Assembly: GCF_009208555.1 (NCBI RefSeq)
Contig: NZ_WFLI01000005.1
Location: forward strand, 62,001 to 126,000
Direction: 5' to 3'
DNA: 64,000 nucleotides
Source of the DNA: Janthinobacterium violaceinigrum
GTDB taxonomy: Bacteria; Pseudomonadota; Gammaproteobacteria; Burkholderiales; Burkholderiaceae_D
Part shown: piece by piece, positions 25,765 through 34,724 of the stretch
Layout of the letters: each line of letters opens with the position of its first letter
Position numbering within the stretch: the first letter of the stretch is position 1
Made by a program: the position numbers and the translations under genes
The notes under the pieces: model-generated
Seen by the model: the letters and a program-made list of their open reading frames with translations, nothing else
Told to the model about the DNA's origin: nothing
Databases searched by the model: none

Positions 25765-26949
25765 ATGTCAGCCAGATTGTTTGCCCATGCCGCTTGCCTG
25801 TGCAGTTTCTTCGGCGCCTCGCCACTGTTGGCTGCCACCGCAGCGGACCTGCCGCCCCCTCGGGGCTGCGATGTGATTGCCGCCGGCGCGCCCGCCCGGG
25901 CGGCCACCACCGTGCAGACGATCGTGTTTCCACCGCCCCAGCTCGACATGCGCACGCCGCTGGAACCCACCGTATTGGCCGGCACGGGACGCAATTATCT
26001 GCTCTACGAATTACACCTGCATAACTTTTCCGACGAGGCCATGACCTTGCGCGGCCTGGAAGTCCTCGCGGGCAGCGAACGGCAAGCCTTGCTGGCGCTG
26101 ACAGCCGCGCAACTGCGGCAGCGCGTGCGCGTGGCCGGCGCCAGCAGCGAGGAGGGAGCGGCGCAACTGGCGGGCGGGCAGGGCGCCGTGGTCTATCTGT
26201 GTCTGGCGTTTGACGCCAGCGCCGCCGTGCCGGCCACCTTGCGCCATCGCTTGCTACTTGACGGGGCGCTGGCCGACGGTCCTCCCATCGGCACGCGCCA
26301 TACGCTGCTGGCCGTGCTGGGACGTCCGCTGCAAGGCACGGGCTGGACGGCCGACAACGGCCCCAGCATCGATTCTCATCACCGCATGGGCGTGTTCGTG
26401 GCCGGCGGCATGGCACAGCTCGCCCGGCGCTATGCGCTCGACTGGAAGAAATATCGCGATGGCAGCATGTTCGCAGGCGATGCGCGCGACGTGCGCAGCT
26501 ATCACGCGTATGGCGAAAATGTGCTGGCGGTGGCCGATGGCGAGATCGTCCAGGCGCGCGATGGCATGCCGGACAATATTCCCCGTACGCCGGCCGGCTT
26601 CACGCCAGCCGTGCCCATCTCGATGGAGAATGTTGCCGGCAATGTGGTCACGATTGCGTTGGGTAATGGACAGTTCGCGCAATATGCGCACCTGCAGCCG
26701 GGCAGCGTGCAGGTGAAGACGGGACAGCGCGTGCGGCGCGGCCAGTTGCTTGGGAGGGTGGGCAATTCCGGCGATGCGCGGGTGCCGCATTTGCATTTTC
26801 AGGTGGCCAGCAATCCCGACATCCTGGCCAGCGAAGGCTTGCCTTTCCTGTTCGATCAGTACCGTCTGAAAGTGGCCGAGAACGCCTGGGAGGCGCGTGC
26901 GCGTGAATATCCGATCGGCGATGGCGTCATCGATTTCGGCACGCCCTAG
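25765..26949 (+). CDS. M23-family (LytM-like) metallopeptidase, secreted
   Basis: The product has 394 residues. It starts with a signal peptide (ARLFAHAACLCSFFGASPLLA). The first two-thirds is a beta-rich domain of unknown family. The C-terminal LytM domain runs from about residue 245: YHAYGENVLAVADGEIVQA, then QYAHLQPGSVQVKTGQRVRRGQLLGRVGNSG and VPHLHFQV. The HLHF and YAHL histidines belong to the zinc/catalytic site. The usual HxxxD zinc motif is not obvious in standard form, so it may be a degenerate regulator rather than an active peptidoglycan endopeptidase. CCAAGGATACA precedes the ATG. Confidence 0.82.
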   Translation: MSARLFAHAACLCSFFGASPLLAATAADLPPPRGCDVIAAGAPARAATTVQTIVFPPPQLDMRTPLEPTVLAGTGRNYLLYELHLHNFSDEAMTLRGLEVLAGSERQALLALTAAQLRQRVRVAGASSEEGAAQLAGGQGAVVYLCLAFDASAAVPATLRHRLLLDGALADGPPIGTRHTLLAVLGRPLQGTGWTADNGPSIDSHHRMGVFVAGGMAQLARRYALDWKKYRDGSMFAGDARDVRSYHAYGENVLAVADGEIVQARDGMPDNIPRTPAGFTPAVPISMENVAGNVVTIALGNGQFAQYAHLQPGSVQVKTGQRVRRGQLLGRVGNSGDARVPHLHFQVASNPDILASEGLPFLFDQYRLKVAENAWEARAREYPIGDGVIDFGTP

Positions 26950-26973
26950 TCGCCGTTCAAGCGGGCGCGGCCG

Positions 26974-28365
26974 CTACAGCCAGTAATGCATGAAGCGCGC
27001 CGCCCACTCCTTCATGCGGTCGCCCCAGGGCCGCGATTCCCACTTGGCCTTGGTGATTTCCTCCGAGTCGCGCAAGTCTTCCTGGAAGGCGTTTTCCATT
27101 TCGCGGCCGAAGCTGTCGCCCAGCACCACAACGTTCAGCTCGCTGTTATGCAGGAAGCTGCGCATGTCGATGTTGGTCGAACCCACGGTCGACCAGGCGC
27201 CGTCGATGACGGCCGTCTTGGCGTGCAGCACGGCCAGTTTCAAGTGGAAGATGCGGATGCCGCCCGCCAGCAACTGGTCGTACAGCGCGTGGCCCGCATG
27301 GAACACGAGGCCGCTGTCGGACACGCCGGGCAGCACCACGGTGACGTCCACGCCCCGTTTCGCGGCCGCGATCAGCGCGTCGACCGTCTGCTGGTCGGGC
27401 ACGAAGTAGGCGGACGTGATGTGGATGGATTTTTTCGCTTCCTGGATGGCCAGGATATACGCCTTGTAGATTTCAAAGCCGCCGTCCGGTTCGCTGGCCA
27501 CCACGCGCACCAGCTTGTCGCCCACTTCCGACAGGGTAGGGAAATAATTGGCGTCCGGTAAATCGGCCTGGTCTTGCTGGGCCCAGGTGCGGATGAACAG
27601 CCACTGGAAGGCGGCCACGGCCGGGCCTTCCACTTTCACGTGCGTGTCGCGCCAGCCCACGTCCTTCTTGTCGGTGGGCTTCGATTTCGAGCGGAACAGC
27701 GAGCTTTTCGCATAGGTATCGCTGATGTTGATGCCGCCCGTAAACGCCGTCTTGCCGTCGACGATCAGCACCTTGCGGTGGTCGCGGTTGTTGATCTTCC
27801 AGTCGTCGCCCTTGAGCTTGGCAGGATTGACGGGGTTGAAGGCCACCAGGTGCACGCCGGCCGCGCGCATGCGGTCGAAGAACGCCTGCGGCACGCCCAG
27901 GGTGCCCACGCTGTCGTAGATGACGTTGACCGTCACGCCCGCCTGCTGCTTTTCGATGAGCATGTCGGCAAACTTCAGGCCCAGCGGGTCCTGGTCGAAG
28001 ATATACGTTTCCAGGTTGATGCTGGTCTTGGCCTCGCTGATGGCCTGGAACATGGCTTCCATCGTTTGCGGGCCGTCAAACAGCAGGGTCACCTTGTTGC
28101 CCTTGATTAAAGGCACGCCCGTGGCCGCCTCTTCCAGCGCGGCCTGGGCTTTCAAGTCCATGCCGGACCTGGCCCAGCGCTTGTTGAGCAGGGCGGCGCG
28201 GCTGTTGACGTTCAGCACGGCGCCCTTGCCCGTGATGACCTTGGGCTTGGCCACCGGTTCCAGCGTGGTGTTGAGATTCTTGACGTTGGGCAGCGAGGCG
28301 CATGCAGCCAGAGTCCAGCACAGCAGTAGGGCGGTGAGGCAGGGTTGCATGCGCCTGGCGGTCAT
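26974..28365 (-). CDS. Phospholipase D-family lipoprotein (cardiolipin synthase-like)
   Basis: The product has 463 residues. A lipobox (LAACAS, Cys22) predicts a membrane-anchored lipoprotein. Both HKD catalytic motifs are intact: HRKVLIVD (H196, K198, D203) and HAKTAVID (H381, K383, D388), each followed by the usual GG/GS turn. Enzymes of this type transfer or hydrolyse phosphatidyl groups, for example in cardiolipin synthesis. Its ATG overlaps the TGA of the upstream gcr-type gene (ATGA), so the two are translationally coupled. Confidence 0.9.
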   Translation of the reverse strand: MTARRMQPCLTALLLCWTLAACASLPNVKNLNTTLEPVAKPKVITGKGAVLNVNSRAALLNKRWARSGMDLKAQAALEEAATGVPLIKGNKVTLLFDGPQTMEAMFQAISEAKTSINLETYIFDQDPLGLKFADMLIEKQQAGVTVNVIYDSVGTLGVPQAFFDRMRAAGVHLVAFNPVNPAKLKGDDWKINNRDHRKVLIVDGKTAFTGGINISDTYAKSSLFRSKSKPTDKKDVGWRDTHVKVEGPAVAAFQWLFIRTWAQQDQADLPDANYFPTLSEVGDKLVRVVASEPDGGFEIYKAYILAIQEAKKSIHITSAYFVPDQQTVDALIAAAKRGVDVTVVLPGVSDSGLVFHAGHALYDQLLAGGIRIFHLKLAVLHAKTAVIDGAWSTVGSTNIDMRSFLHNSELNVVVLGDSFGREMENAFQEDLRDSEEITKAKWESRPWGDRMKEWAARFMHYWL

Positions 28366-30473
28366 TTTTGAGCCTTGGTCGTGGGGGACAGGTTTGCCGA
28401 ATCATCGGCCAGTGCCAGTGGCGGCGGGTTTTTCGAGCCGAAGAAGAAGACGATGGGCGACTTCAGGAAACGCTTGCCCAGAATCTTCAGCAATTGCATG
28501 CCGTGCTTGAAGCGCACCTGGCGCGAACGCAGCGCCACCCACAGGGCCAGGCCGAAGCTGACCAGCAGGTTGGCCGTGCCGATGGCGAAGATGCCCGACA
28601 GCGACTTGACGGCCAGCTGCCAGCTCATGTTGTGGTCGAGTCCCACCAGGGCCGTGGCGAAGTTGGCGGCCGAGAAGGTGATGTGGCGGATATCGATCGG
28701 CAAGCCGATCAGGAAACCCAGGGTGCCGATGGAGCCCAGCAGGATACCGAAATAGAAGTTACCCATCAGGCCGCCCAAGTTGTTTTCCAGGTACAGGCCC
28801 AGCCGTTGCAAGCGTTCCTGGCCGATGACACGGCCCAGGCCGCGCAATTGCGCGATGCGCTGCGCCCAGCGCGTGTACAGCGCCTGGTTGTCGTAGTAGC
28901 CGGAAATCAGGCCCGCCACGAACAGGCAGACGCCGGCGATCATGGCGTAGAAGATGGCGGGACTGCCGATGGGGTCGATATCGTGCAGCAGATGCATGGC
29001 TTTTTCCGGCGTCACCAGGTTGTGTCCCGTAATCGCCTTGTAGCCGAGCGCGATCAGCCACGCCGTGGGGATGGCCGTGGCCAGGTTGCCCAGCACGGCC
29101 ATGTTTTGCGTGCGGAACACCTTGTTGATCAGTTCCGCCATGCTGTCGAGGTCGATATTCCGTCCATCCTTGCTGTGCAGGCCCGCGGCGATGCGCGACG
29201 CCGTCATGGCCGGCTGCTTGGTGGCCACCGTGAAGTGCAGCAAGTGGATGAACATGAAGCCGATCGAGTAATTCATGCTGAACATGAACGCTTCGACCAG
29301 CGGCGCCGAGCGCAGATACGACATCAATATCTTGAACAGGGCCATGAAGCCGATGATGATGCCGGCGCCCGCGGAGGACAGGAACATGGCGCCCATTTCG
29401 CGGCGGTTTTCCGCGATGTAGTGCTCGCCCGTGCGGCTGGCGTTTTCCGTCACATTGCGTGCCAGCAAGTTGATATTGTCGGAAAACAGGTCGCTGACCT
29501 TGTATTTGTTGTTGTGCGCCTGGATCAGTTCCAGCGCCAGGCCCACGGCGCCCGCGCGACGGCGGCTGACGGGCTGCGCGTCGAGCAGGTCGGCCGTGGC
29601 GTCGACGGTGATGGCGGCGATGTCCACGTTGGCGGAGGCGGGCAATTCGCCGCTCGTGTCGACGAGGAACAGCAGCTTGCGCAGGCGCTCGATGCTTTGC
29701 GCCAGCGCCACCAATAAATAGGTGAGGGGAATGCTGGTGCCCTGGTACAGCGCCTTCTTGCGGATCTTGGCGATGACGGCGTCGCACTGGTCCAGCATCA
29801 CCAGCAGGTGGCGCGCATCCTCGATGTGCTCGATGTTGCCGTGCAATAGATTCGTGTAGGCATCGAGGTAGGCGTTCACTTCCGTGTTCTGCACCATGAA
29901 CGGCGACTGGAACACTTCGATTTCGCTATGGAAACGTGTCAATTCCGGTTCCAGGCCCATGGCGCAGACGCGGTAGGACAGGGTGCGGATGGCGTCGAGC
30001 ATACCCGGCAGCATGATATTGCCGTCGCCGACGGCCAGTTCGATCTCGTCGCTGGTCAGTACGTCGAACAGTTCCAGCCAGTCCGTGGCGGGTACGTTGC
30101 TGATCCACAAATAATCGGTCTTCAGGTACAGCACCTGGTCGAGCGCGTCGTTCAGGTATTCGTCGCCGAGGGCGGGCGGCAGCATGCGGTAGGCGATGCG
30201 GCGTTTCAATTCCGTGAAAAAGCCGCTGTTCGACAGCACGCCGATATCCGTGTACAGGCTGGCGTGGCGGCGCGCGGCCAGCACGCGCAGCACGTATTCG
30301 TGCAGGGCGCGCGCTTGCGCGGGATTACCTTTGAGAAGCTGGCGCAGGGTGCGCACGTTGGCGATCGCGGTAGCGCTGTCGTGGGGGCGCTTGGGACGCA
30401 GTGAGTTGAACAATTCCACCAGCAAGTCGATATTGCTGGAGTTGGGGTCAATGCGTTCGAGGATAGCTAGCAT
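28362..30473 (-). CDS. Gcr-family polytopic membrane protein (annotated as site-specific recombinase)
   Basis: The product has 703 residues from the ATG before LAILERIDPNSSNIDLLVELF; a TTG 66 bases upstream is an alternative start without clear ribosome site. The sequence matches the beta-proteobacterial family traditionally named site-specific recombinase Gcr. I see no tyrosine- or serine-recombinase catalytic residues. Instead the C-terminal half has about six hydrophobic segments (for example SPAIFYAMIAGVCLFVAGLISG and FYFGILLGSIGTLGFLIGLP), after a soluble helical N-terminal half. A membrane function coupled to the downstream phospholipase D lipoprotein is more plausible than DNA recombination. 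The name should be treated with caution. Confidence 0.8.
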   Translation of the reverse strand: MLAILERIDPNSSNIDLLVELFNSLRPKRPHDSATAIANVRTLRQLLKGNPAQARALHEYVLRVLAARRHASLYTDIGVLSNSGFFTELKRRIAYRMLPPALGDEYLNDALDQVLYLKTDYLWISNVPATDWLELFDVLTSDEIELAVGDGNIMLPGMLDAIRTLSYRVCAMGLEPELTRFHSEIEVFQSPFMVQNTEVNAYLDAYTNLLHGNIEHIEDARHLLVMLDQCDAVIAKIRKKALYQGTSIPLTYLLVALAQSIERLRKLLFLVDTSGELPASANVDIAAITVDATADLLDAQPVSRRRAGAVGLALELIQAHNNKYKVSDLFSDNINLLARNVTENASRTGEHYIAENRREMGAMFLSSAGAGIIIGFMALFKILMSYLRSAPLVEAFMFSMNYSIGFMFIHLLHFTVATKQPAMTASRIAAGLHSKDGRNIDLDSMAELINKVFRTQNMAVLGNLATAIPTAWLIALGYKAITGHNLVTPEKAMHLLHDIDPIGSPAIFYAMIAGVCLFVAGLISGYYDNQALYTRWAQRIAQLRGLGRVIGQERLQRLGLYLENNLGGLMGNFYFGILLGSIGTLGFLIGLPIDIRHITFSAANFATALVGLDHNMSWQLAVKSLSGIFAIGTANLLVSFGLALWVALRSRQVRFKHGMQLLKILGKRFLKSPIVFFFGSKNPPPLALADDSANLSPTTKAQK

Positions 30474-30792
30474 GCAGAAAAAACGGGCGAGCCGCTGTCG
30501 GTAAAACCAGTAGTGTACCGCCTGCGCGAAACTGCGCAACGTTCGCCAGCGAACATTGCTTTACGGCAGGGCCTGCATTTAACGCCATTTTGCCGCAAAT
30601 TGCCACAATCATGGTCAAACTTGCGTGTTGTCAGTGCGCGACGCAGTTCCCGGGGCTAAGCTGAAGTTTCTGTTGTACAACGCACGGATGGCTGGACAAA
30701 AAGCGAGGATAAGGTAACACTAAGATCAGACACACAGCGCATGTCCTGATCAATACCGGGAAGTTTCAATTCACGTTACCGAGATATTTATC
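30474..30792. other. Intergenic region upstream of the porin
   Basis: This stretch of about 320 bases lies between the divergent Gcr-type and porin genes. It is less GC-rich than the genes and should hold both promoters and the long porin leader. I see no conserved riboswitch, no convincing small RNA gene and no strong palindrome beyond GTTGTACAAC at 30673-30682. Confidence 0.5.
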
Positions 30793-31902
30793 ATGAAGAC
30801 CTCGTATTTTGCGCTTGCTGTGATAGGGATGGGGCCTTGGGTGCTCTTTGCACCGGCCCAGGCCGCCGATGGCGCGGGCGGTGCCGCATCCAGTAATGTT
30901 GCCGTGTATGGCGTGCTCGACGCGGGCATCGTGGCCGAACGGGGCTGTGCCGCCAATTGCGCCAGCACCAAGGTGTCGGGCGGCGTCGCCTCCGGCTCGC
31001 GCCTGGGGGTGCAGGGCCGCGAAGCGCTGGGCAACGACGTGTCCGCCGTGTTCACCTTGGAAGCGGGCATCGAGAACGACACGGGCCAGTCGGAAGACGG
31101 CCGCCTGTTCGGCCGCCAGGCCTACGTGGGCCTCGACAGCCGCCTGGGTGCGCTGACCCTGGGGCGCCAGTACAACCCCCACTACCTGGCCCTGACCGAC
31201 GTGGCCGACCCGTTCAAGGGCGGCATGGCCGGCAGCGCCAGCAACCTGGCCGGCTACAGCGTGAAACGCTACGACAATACCGTCAAATACGTGACGCCCG
31301 CCTTGCGCGGCGTGTCCGCCAGCGCCATCTACAGCTTCGGCGAGTCGCCGTACAGCAGCGCCAACAACCGCGCGTATGGCGCCACGCTCGGCTATTCGGC
31401 CGGCGCCGTGAATGTCAGCATTTCGCACCAGCGCAAGAATAGCCTGATCCTCGCTTCCGGCACCTTGCCCGCCATCGACATGTCGGCCCGCAACACCCTG
31501 ATCGCGGCGAACATCGACCTGAAAGTGGCCACCGCCTTTGCCGCCGTGGGCGTGAACAAGGGCTATGGCAGTTCGCCGTGGGACCCCAGCAACGCCTACA
31601 GCGCGCTGGCCCTGTCGATGTCGTCCTCGGACAGCCGCGACACCTTGCTGGGCGTGTCCGTGCCCGTGGGCGGCTTCAAGCTGCTGGCGTCCTGGGTGCG
31701 CAAGGATGACCGCGACCTGGCCAACCGCGACGCCAGCCAGGTGGCCGTCGGCCTCACGTACACGCTGTCAAAACGCAGCGATTTCTACGCGTCCTATGCG
31801 AAGATCCACAACAAGAACGGCGCCCGCTACACGGTGGGCAATGCCAGCGACGCGGGCCGCGGCGATGCGGCATTCAACCTGGGCTTCCGTCACGGCTTCT
31901 GA
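30793..31902 (+). CDS. General outer-membrane porin, beta-proteobacterial (Omp32-like) type
   Basis: The protein has 369 residues with a signal peptide ending near APAQA. The mature protein is a predicted 16-strand barrel: it opens with SNVAVYGVLDAGIV, has the typical SGSRLGVQGREALGNDVSAVFTLE and GRQAYVGLDSRLGALTLGRQ segments, and ends with FNLGFRHGF, a C-terminal Phe recognised by the BAM complex. It forms passive channels for small anions or other solutes as a trimer. Its last 13 bases overlap the 3' end of the DUF3617 gene on the other strand. The ribosome site is weak. Confidence 0.92.
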   Translation: MKTSYFALAVIGMGPWVLFAPAQAADGAGGAASSNVAVYGVLDAGIVAERGCAANCASTKVSGGVASGSRLGVQGREALGNDVSAVFTLEAGIENDTGQSEDGRLFGRQAYVGLDSRLGALTLGRQYNPHYLALTDVADPFKGGMAGSASNLAGYSVKRYDNTVKYVTPALRGVSASAIYSFGESPYSSANNRAYGATLGYSAGAVNVSISHQRKNSLILASGTLPAIDMSARNTLIAANIDLKVATAFAAVGVNKGYGSSPWDPSNAYSALALSMSSSDSRDTLLGVSVPVGGFKLLASWVRKDDRDLANRDASQVAVGLTYTLSKRSDFYASYAKIHNKNGARYTVGNASDAGRGDAAFNLGFRHGF

Positions 31903-32465
31903 ACGTTCCGCGCCTGGGCCGGGCAGCTGGCGCCCAGCCATTTGCCGTTGCTCGTCACATTCACCTGTTCCGGCGCGCCCCGCGCACTGGTCGTCACCGC
32001 CAGCTGCATGTTGAAGGCCTGGTCGCCGCTGAACAGCACCTTGCCTTCGCCGCTCGATTTCGGGTTCGCGCATGTAAACGACACCTGCATGCCGCCCGCG
32101 ATGTCCGTGTTCTTCGATTTGCAGTCGCCGGGCTGGCCCGTGGGAATCTGCTTGCGCGCGGCCATGTCCGGCGTCACGCAGGCCGTCACGCGCACGGCGC
32201 CGTCGGCCGCCACGGTGGGCATGGCCATGCCGCGGCTGGCCGCCATGGCTTCCAGCTGCTTGCGTTGATCGGGAGGAAGGTTGCCCAGCTGTTGCAGCAC
32301 CATGGACATGGCATTGTCCGTGGCCGCGTCCGGCGACGCCATCTTGCTGTCGACTTGCCACAGGCCCGGCTTGATGGCGGGGGACTGCGTGGCGGTCTGG
32401 GCGCTGGCTTGGGCGCCGAAGGCGGCGCAGGCCAGCAGGGTCAGGCTTGACAGGGAAAATTTCAT
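31890..32465 (-). CDS. DUF3617 periplasmic protein
   Basis: The product has 191 residues with a signal peptide (LTLLACAAFGAQASA). The DUF3617 pattern is visible: IKPGLWQVDSKM after the signal, a short helical segment rich in Met and Gln, VTACVTPDMAA, a cysteine in GDCKSKN and another in FTCANP. The function of the family is unknown. GGAGACCCCCG lies before the ATG. It converges on the porin gene with a 13-base overlap. Confidence 0.82.
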   Translation of the reverse strand: MKFSLSSLTLLACAAFGAQASAQTATQSPAIKPGLWQVDSKMASPDAATDNAMSMVLQQLGNLPPDQRKQLEAMAASRGMAMPTVAADGAVRVTACVTPDMAARKQIPTGQPGDCKSKNTDIAGGMQVSFTCANPKSSGEGKVLFSGDQAFNMQLAVTTSARGAPEQVNVTSNGKWLGASCPAQARNVQKP

Positions 32466-32530
32466 CGGGGGTCTCCGTATTGGCAGACCCCAGCATACGG
32501 CATGGCAAGCGGGACACGCTTGCCATTGTG

Positions 32531-34078
32531 TTACAAACTGTGATCGGGTTCGATGCGGCGCACGTCCACGCAGGCGATGCGGCGCTCGTCCGCCTCGACG
32601 ATTTCATAGCGCAAGTCATCGAGTTCCAGCACTTCGCCCACGGCCGGCATGTTCTCGAAATGCGCCAGCAGGAAGCCGGCCAGCGAGTTGTACTCGCCGT
32701 CTTCGCTGACCAGGGTTTCCGTCTCGAACACTTGCTCCAGATAATGCAGGTCCGTGGCGCCGTCGATGCGCCAATGGCCGGGGCCCAGCACTTCCACGTC
32801 CGGCTGCTCGTCTTCGTCGGGGAATTCGCCGGCGATGGCTTCAAGGATGTCGATGGGCGTGAGCACGCCCTGCACGGTGCCGAACTCGTCGACCACCAGC
32901 ACCAGCTGGCCGCGCGAGCGCTTCAGGGTTTCCATGGCTTTCAGCACGCCGGCCGCTTCCGGCACGACGACGGCTTCGCGCATGCTGGCCGGGTCGATCT
33001 TGCCGTGCGATACCAGATCCTCGATCAAGTCCTTGCTGCGCGCGATGCCCACCACATTGTCCAGGTCATCGTTGCAGACAGGAATCATGCTGTGCGGCGT
33101 TTCGCGCAGCAATTGCAGCATCTTGTCGCTGCTGTCGTTGAGGTTGACCCACGACACGTCGCCGCGCGGCGTCATCACGGAGCGGATCGAGCGTTCGGCC
33201 AGGGTCAGCACGCCGCTGACCATGTTGCGCTCTTCCACGCCAAAGGCGGAGACGTCGGGCATTTCCTTGACTTCGTGCTCTTCCACGGCTTCGCGGCCCT
33301 TGCGTCCGCCCAGCAGGCTCAGCACGGCTTGCGCCGTGCGGTCGCGCAGCGGGGCGTTCGACTGCAGCTTGAGGAAGTTGCGGCGCGCCAGCTGATTGAA
33401 GAATTCGATGACGATCGAGAAACCGATGGCCGCATACAGATAGCCTTTCGGAATGTGGAAGCCCAGGCCTTCGGCCACCAGCGACAGGCCGATCATCAGC
33501 AAAAAGCTCAGGCACAGCACGACGACGGTGGGGTGGGCGTTGACGAAGCGCGTCAGCACTTTCGACGCGAGCATCATGACGACGATGGAAATGACGACGG
33601 CCGCCATCATCACGTACAGGTTTTCCACCATGCCGACGGCCGTGATGACGGCGTCGAGCGAGAAGACGGCGTCGAGCACGACGATCTGCGCCACCACCAG
33701 GCCGAAGCCGGCGTAGACCTTGGGGCCCGTCTGGGCGTGGGTGACGCCTTCGAGGCGCTCATGCAGCTCGGTGGTGGCCTTGAACAGCAGGAACAGGCCG
33801 CCCACGAGCAGGATCAGGTCCCGCCCCGAGAACGAAAACGTCCATATGGAAAACAGTGGCGTGGTCAGGGTGACCAGCCAGGAAATCAGCGAAAGCAGGC
33901 CCAGGCGCATCACGAGGGCCAGGGTCAGGCCCAGCACGCGTGCCCGGTCGCGCTGGTGCGGCGGCAGTTTTTCCGCCAGGATGGCGATGAAAATCAGGTT
34001 GTCGATACCCAGTACGATTTCCAGTACGACCAGCGTCAGCAGGCCGACCCAGATTGTCGGGTCAAATAACCATTCCAT
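32531..34078 (-). CDS. TerC membrane domain fused to CBS pair and CorC/HlyC domain (YoaE-like)
   Basis: The product has 515 residues. Residues 1-235 form a TerC-type membrane domain ([22 protein letters not shown] and [18 protein letters not shown], with membrane-embedded acidic residues). Residues 300-420 form two CBS domains ([53 protein letters not shown]). Residues 430-510 form the transporter-associated CorC/HlyC domain. Members are thought to move divalent metal ions, with the CBS pair sensing nucleotides. It is the second TerC-family gene of the window, but a different subfamily from the Alx-like one at 10.4 kb. Confidence 0.9.
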   Translation of the reverse strand: MEWLFDPTIWVGLLTLVVLEIVLGIDNLIFIAILAEKLPPHQRDRARVLGLTLALVMRLGLLSLISWLVTLTTPLFSIWTFSFSGRDLILLVGGLFLLFKATTELHERLEGVTHAQTGPKVYAGFGLVVAQIVVLDAVFSLDAVITAVGMVENLYVMMAAVVISIVVMMLASKVLTRFVNAHPTVVVLCLSFLLMIGLSLVAEGLGFHIPKGYLYAAIGFSIVIEFFNQLARRNFLKLQSNAPLRDRTAQAVLSLLGGRKGREAVEEHEVKEMPDVSAFGVEERNMVSGVLTLAERSIRSVMTPRGDVSWVNLNDSSDKMLQLLRETPHSMIPVCNDDLDNVVGIARSKDLIEDLVSHGKIDPASMREAVVVPEAAGVLKAMETLKRSRGQLVLVVDEFGTVQGVLTPIDILEAIAGEFPDEDEQPDVEVLGPGHWRIDGATDLHYLEQVFETETLVSEDGEYNSLAGFLLAHFENMPAVGEVLELDDLRYEIVEADERRIACVDVRRIEPDHSL

Positions 34079-34148
34079 GTGTGTAACCTTGTAAAGTCAA
34101 ATCAATATAAAGCGTGCCTGGCAGCGTCTGCTCCAGGGAACCATGTTG

Positions 34149-34502
34149 CTATTGCGTGAAGTGGCGGCGGACGCGCGGCGGCCGGGTGGCCCGCCGCGCG
34201 TCCGCTTCGGCAAGTGCTCCCGGTCCCGCTTGCCAAATGATGGCGCAAAACGGCGCCCCCTGGCGCGAGGTCGGGTACAGCGTGATGGGATCGTTGTCGC
34301 ATTCGTCGGCGCCGCAATTGTCGCCGGGCAAGCCGGCATGGGCGTCGGCATCGTGGCAATCCGCGACGAGGGCAGGCGTGGCGGCAACGCCGGCCGCGTT
34401 AGCGTGCTGGAATGGGGAAGGGCTGGCGTAGGCCATGCTGGCGAACGCCTGGGGTAACGCGATGAAAACAAAAAGGCAGAGCAGGACGAGAGCTCGTCTC
34501 AT
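34149..34502 (-). CDS. Small secreted Cys/His-containing protein of unknown function
   Basis: The product has 117 residues, starting MRRALVLLCLFVFIALPQAFA, a clear signal peptide. The mature part holds an acidic Cys/His cluster (DCHDADAH, then NCGADECDND) followed by a basic Arg-rich tail. Clusters of this sort can bind metal and occur in small periplasmic proteins near metal-transport genes; here the upstream neighbour is a TerC-CBS transporter. The function is inferred only from composition. A longer in-frame start exists but would place the signal peptide internally. Confidence 0.55.
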   Translation of the reverse strand: MRRALVLLCLFVFIALPQAFASMAYASPSPFQHANAAGVAATPALVADCHDADAHAGLPGDNCGADECDNDPITLYPTSRQGAPFCAIIWQAGPGALAEADARRATRPPRVRRHFTQ

Positions 34503-34724
34503 ATACAGGCAGATAGTTCTGGAACCGCGGAGTATAACACGGGCACATAACAGCTTGATGACAAGGACTTGCGTAACTGATAAGTATGCCGTAAATTGTG
34601 AAATAGTAATAATTTCACCTGGCGGCGAAGACGCAGCGCGGGCCCGGTGAACATTCTTGCGTTTGTCTTCCATGGCGCCCGCTTGTGCGCTTGTCTAATA
34701 ACGTAGTGTTACCAGGACTCCGAC

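Noticed and set aside
34503..34724. Possible small gene or regulatory RNA between the Cys/His-rich protein and the M16 gene
   Set aside because: There is no frame with a convincing ribosome site and no strong hairpin or terminator; it reads as a divergent promoter region.
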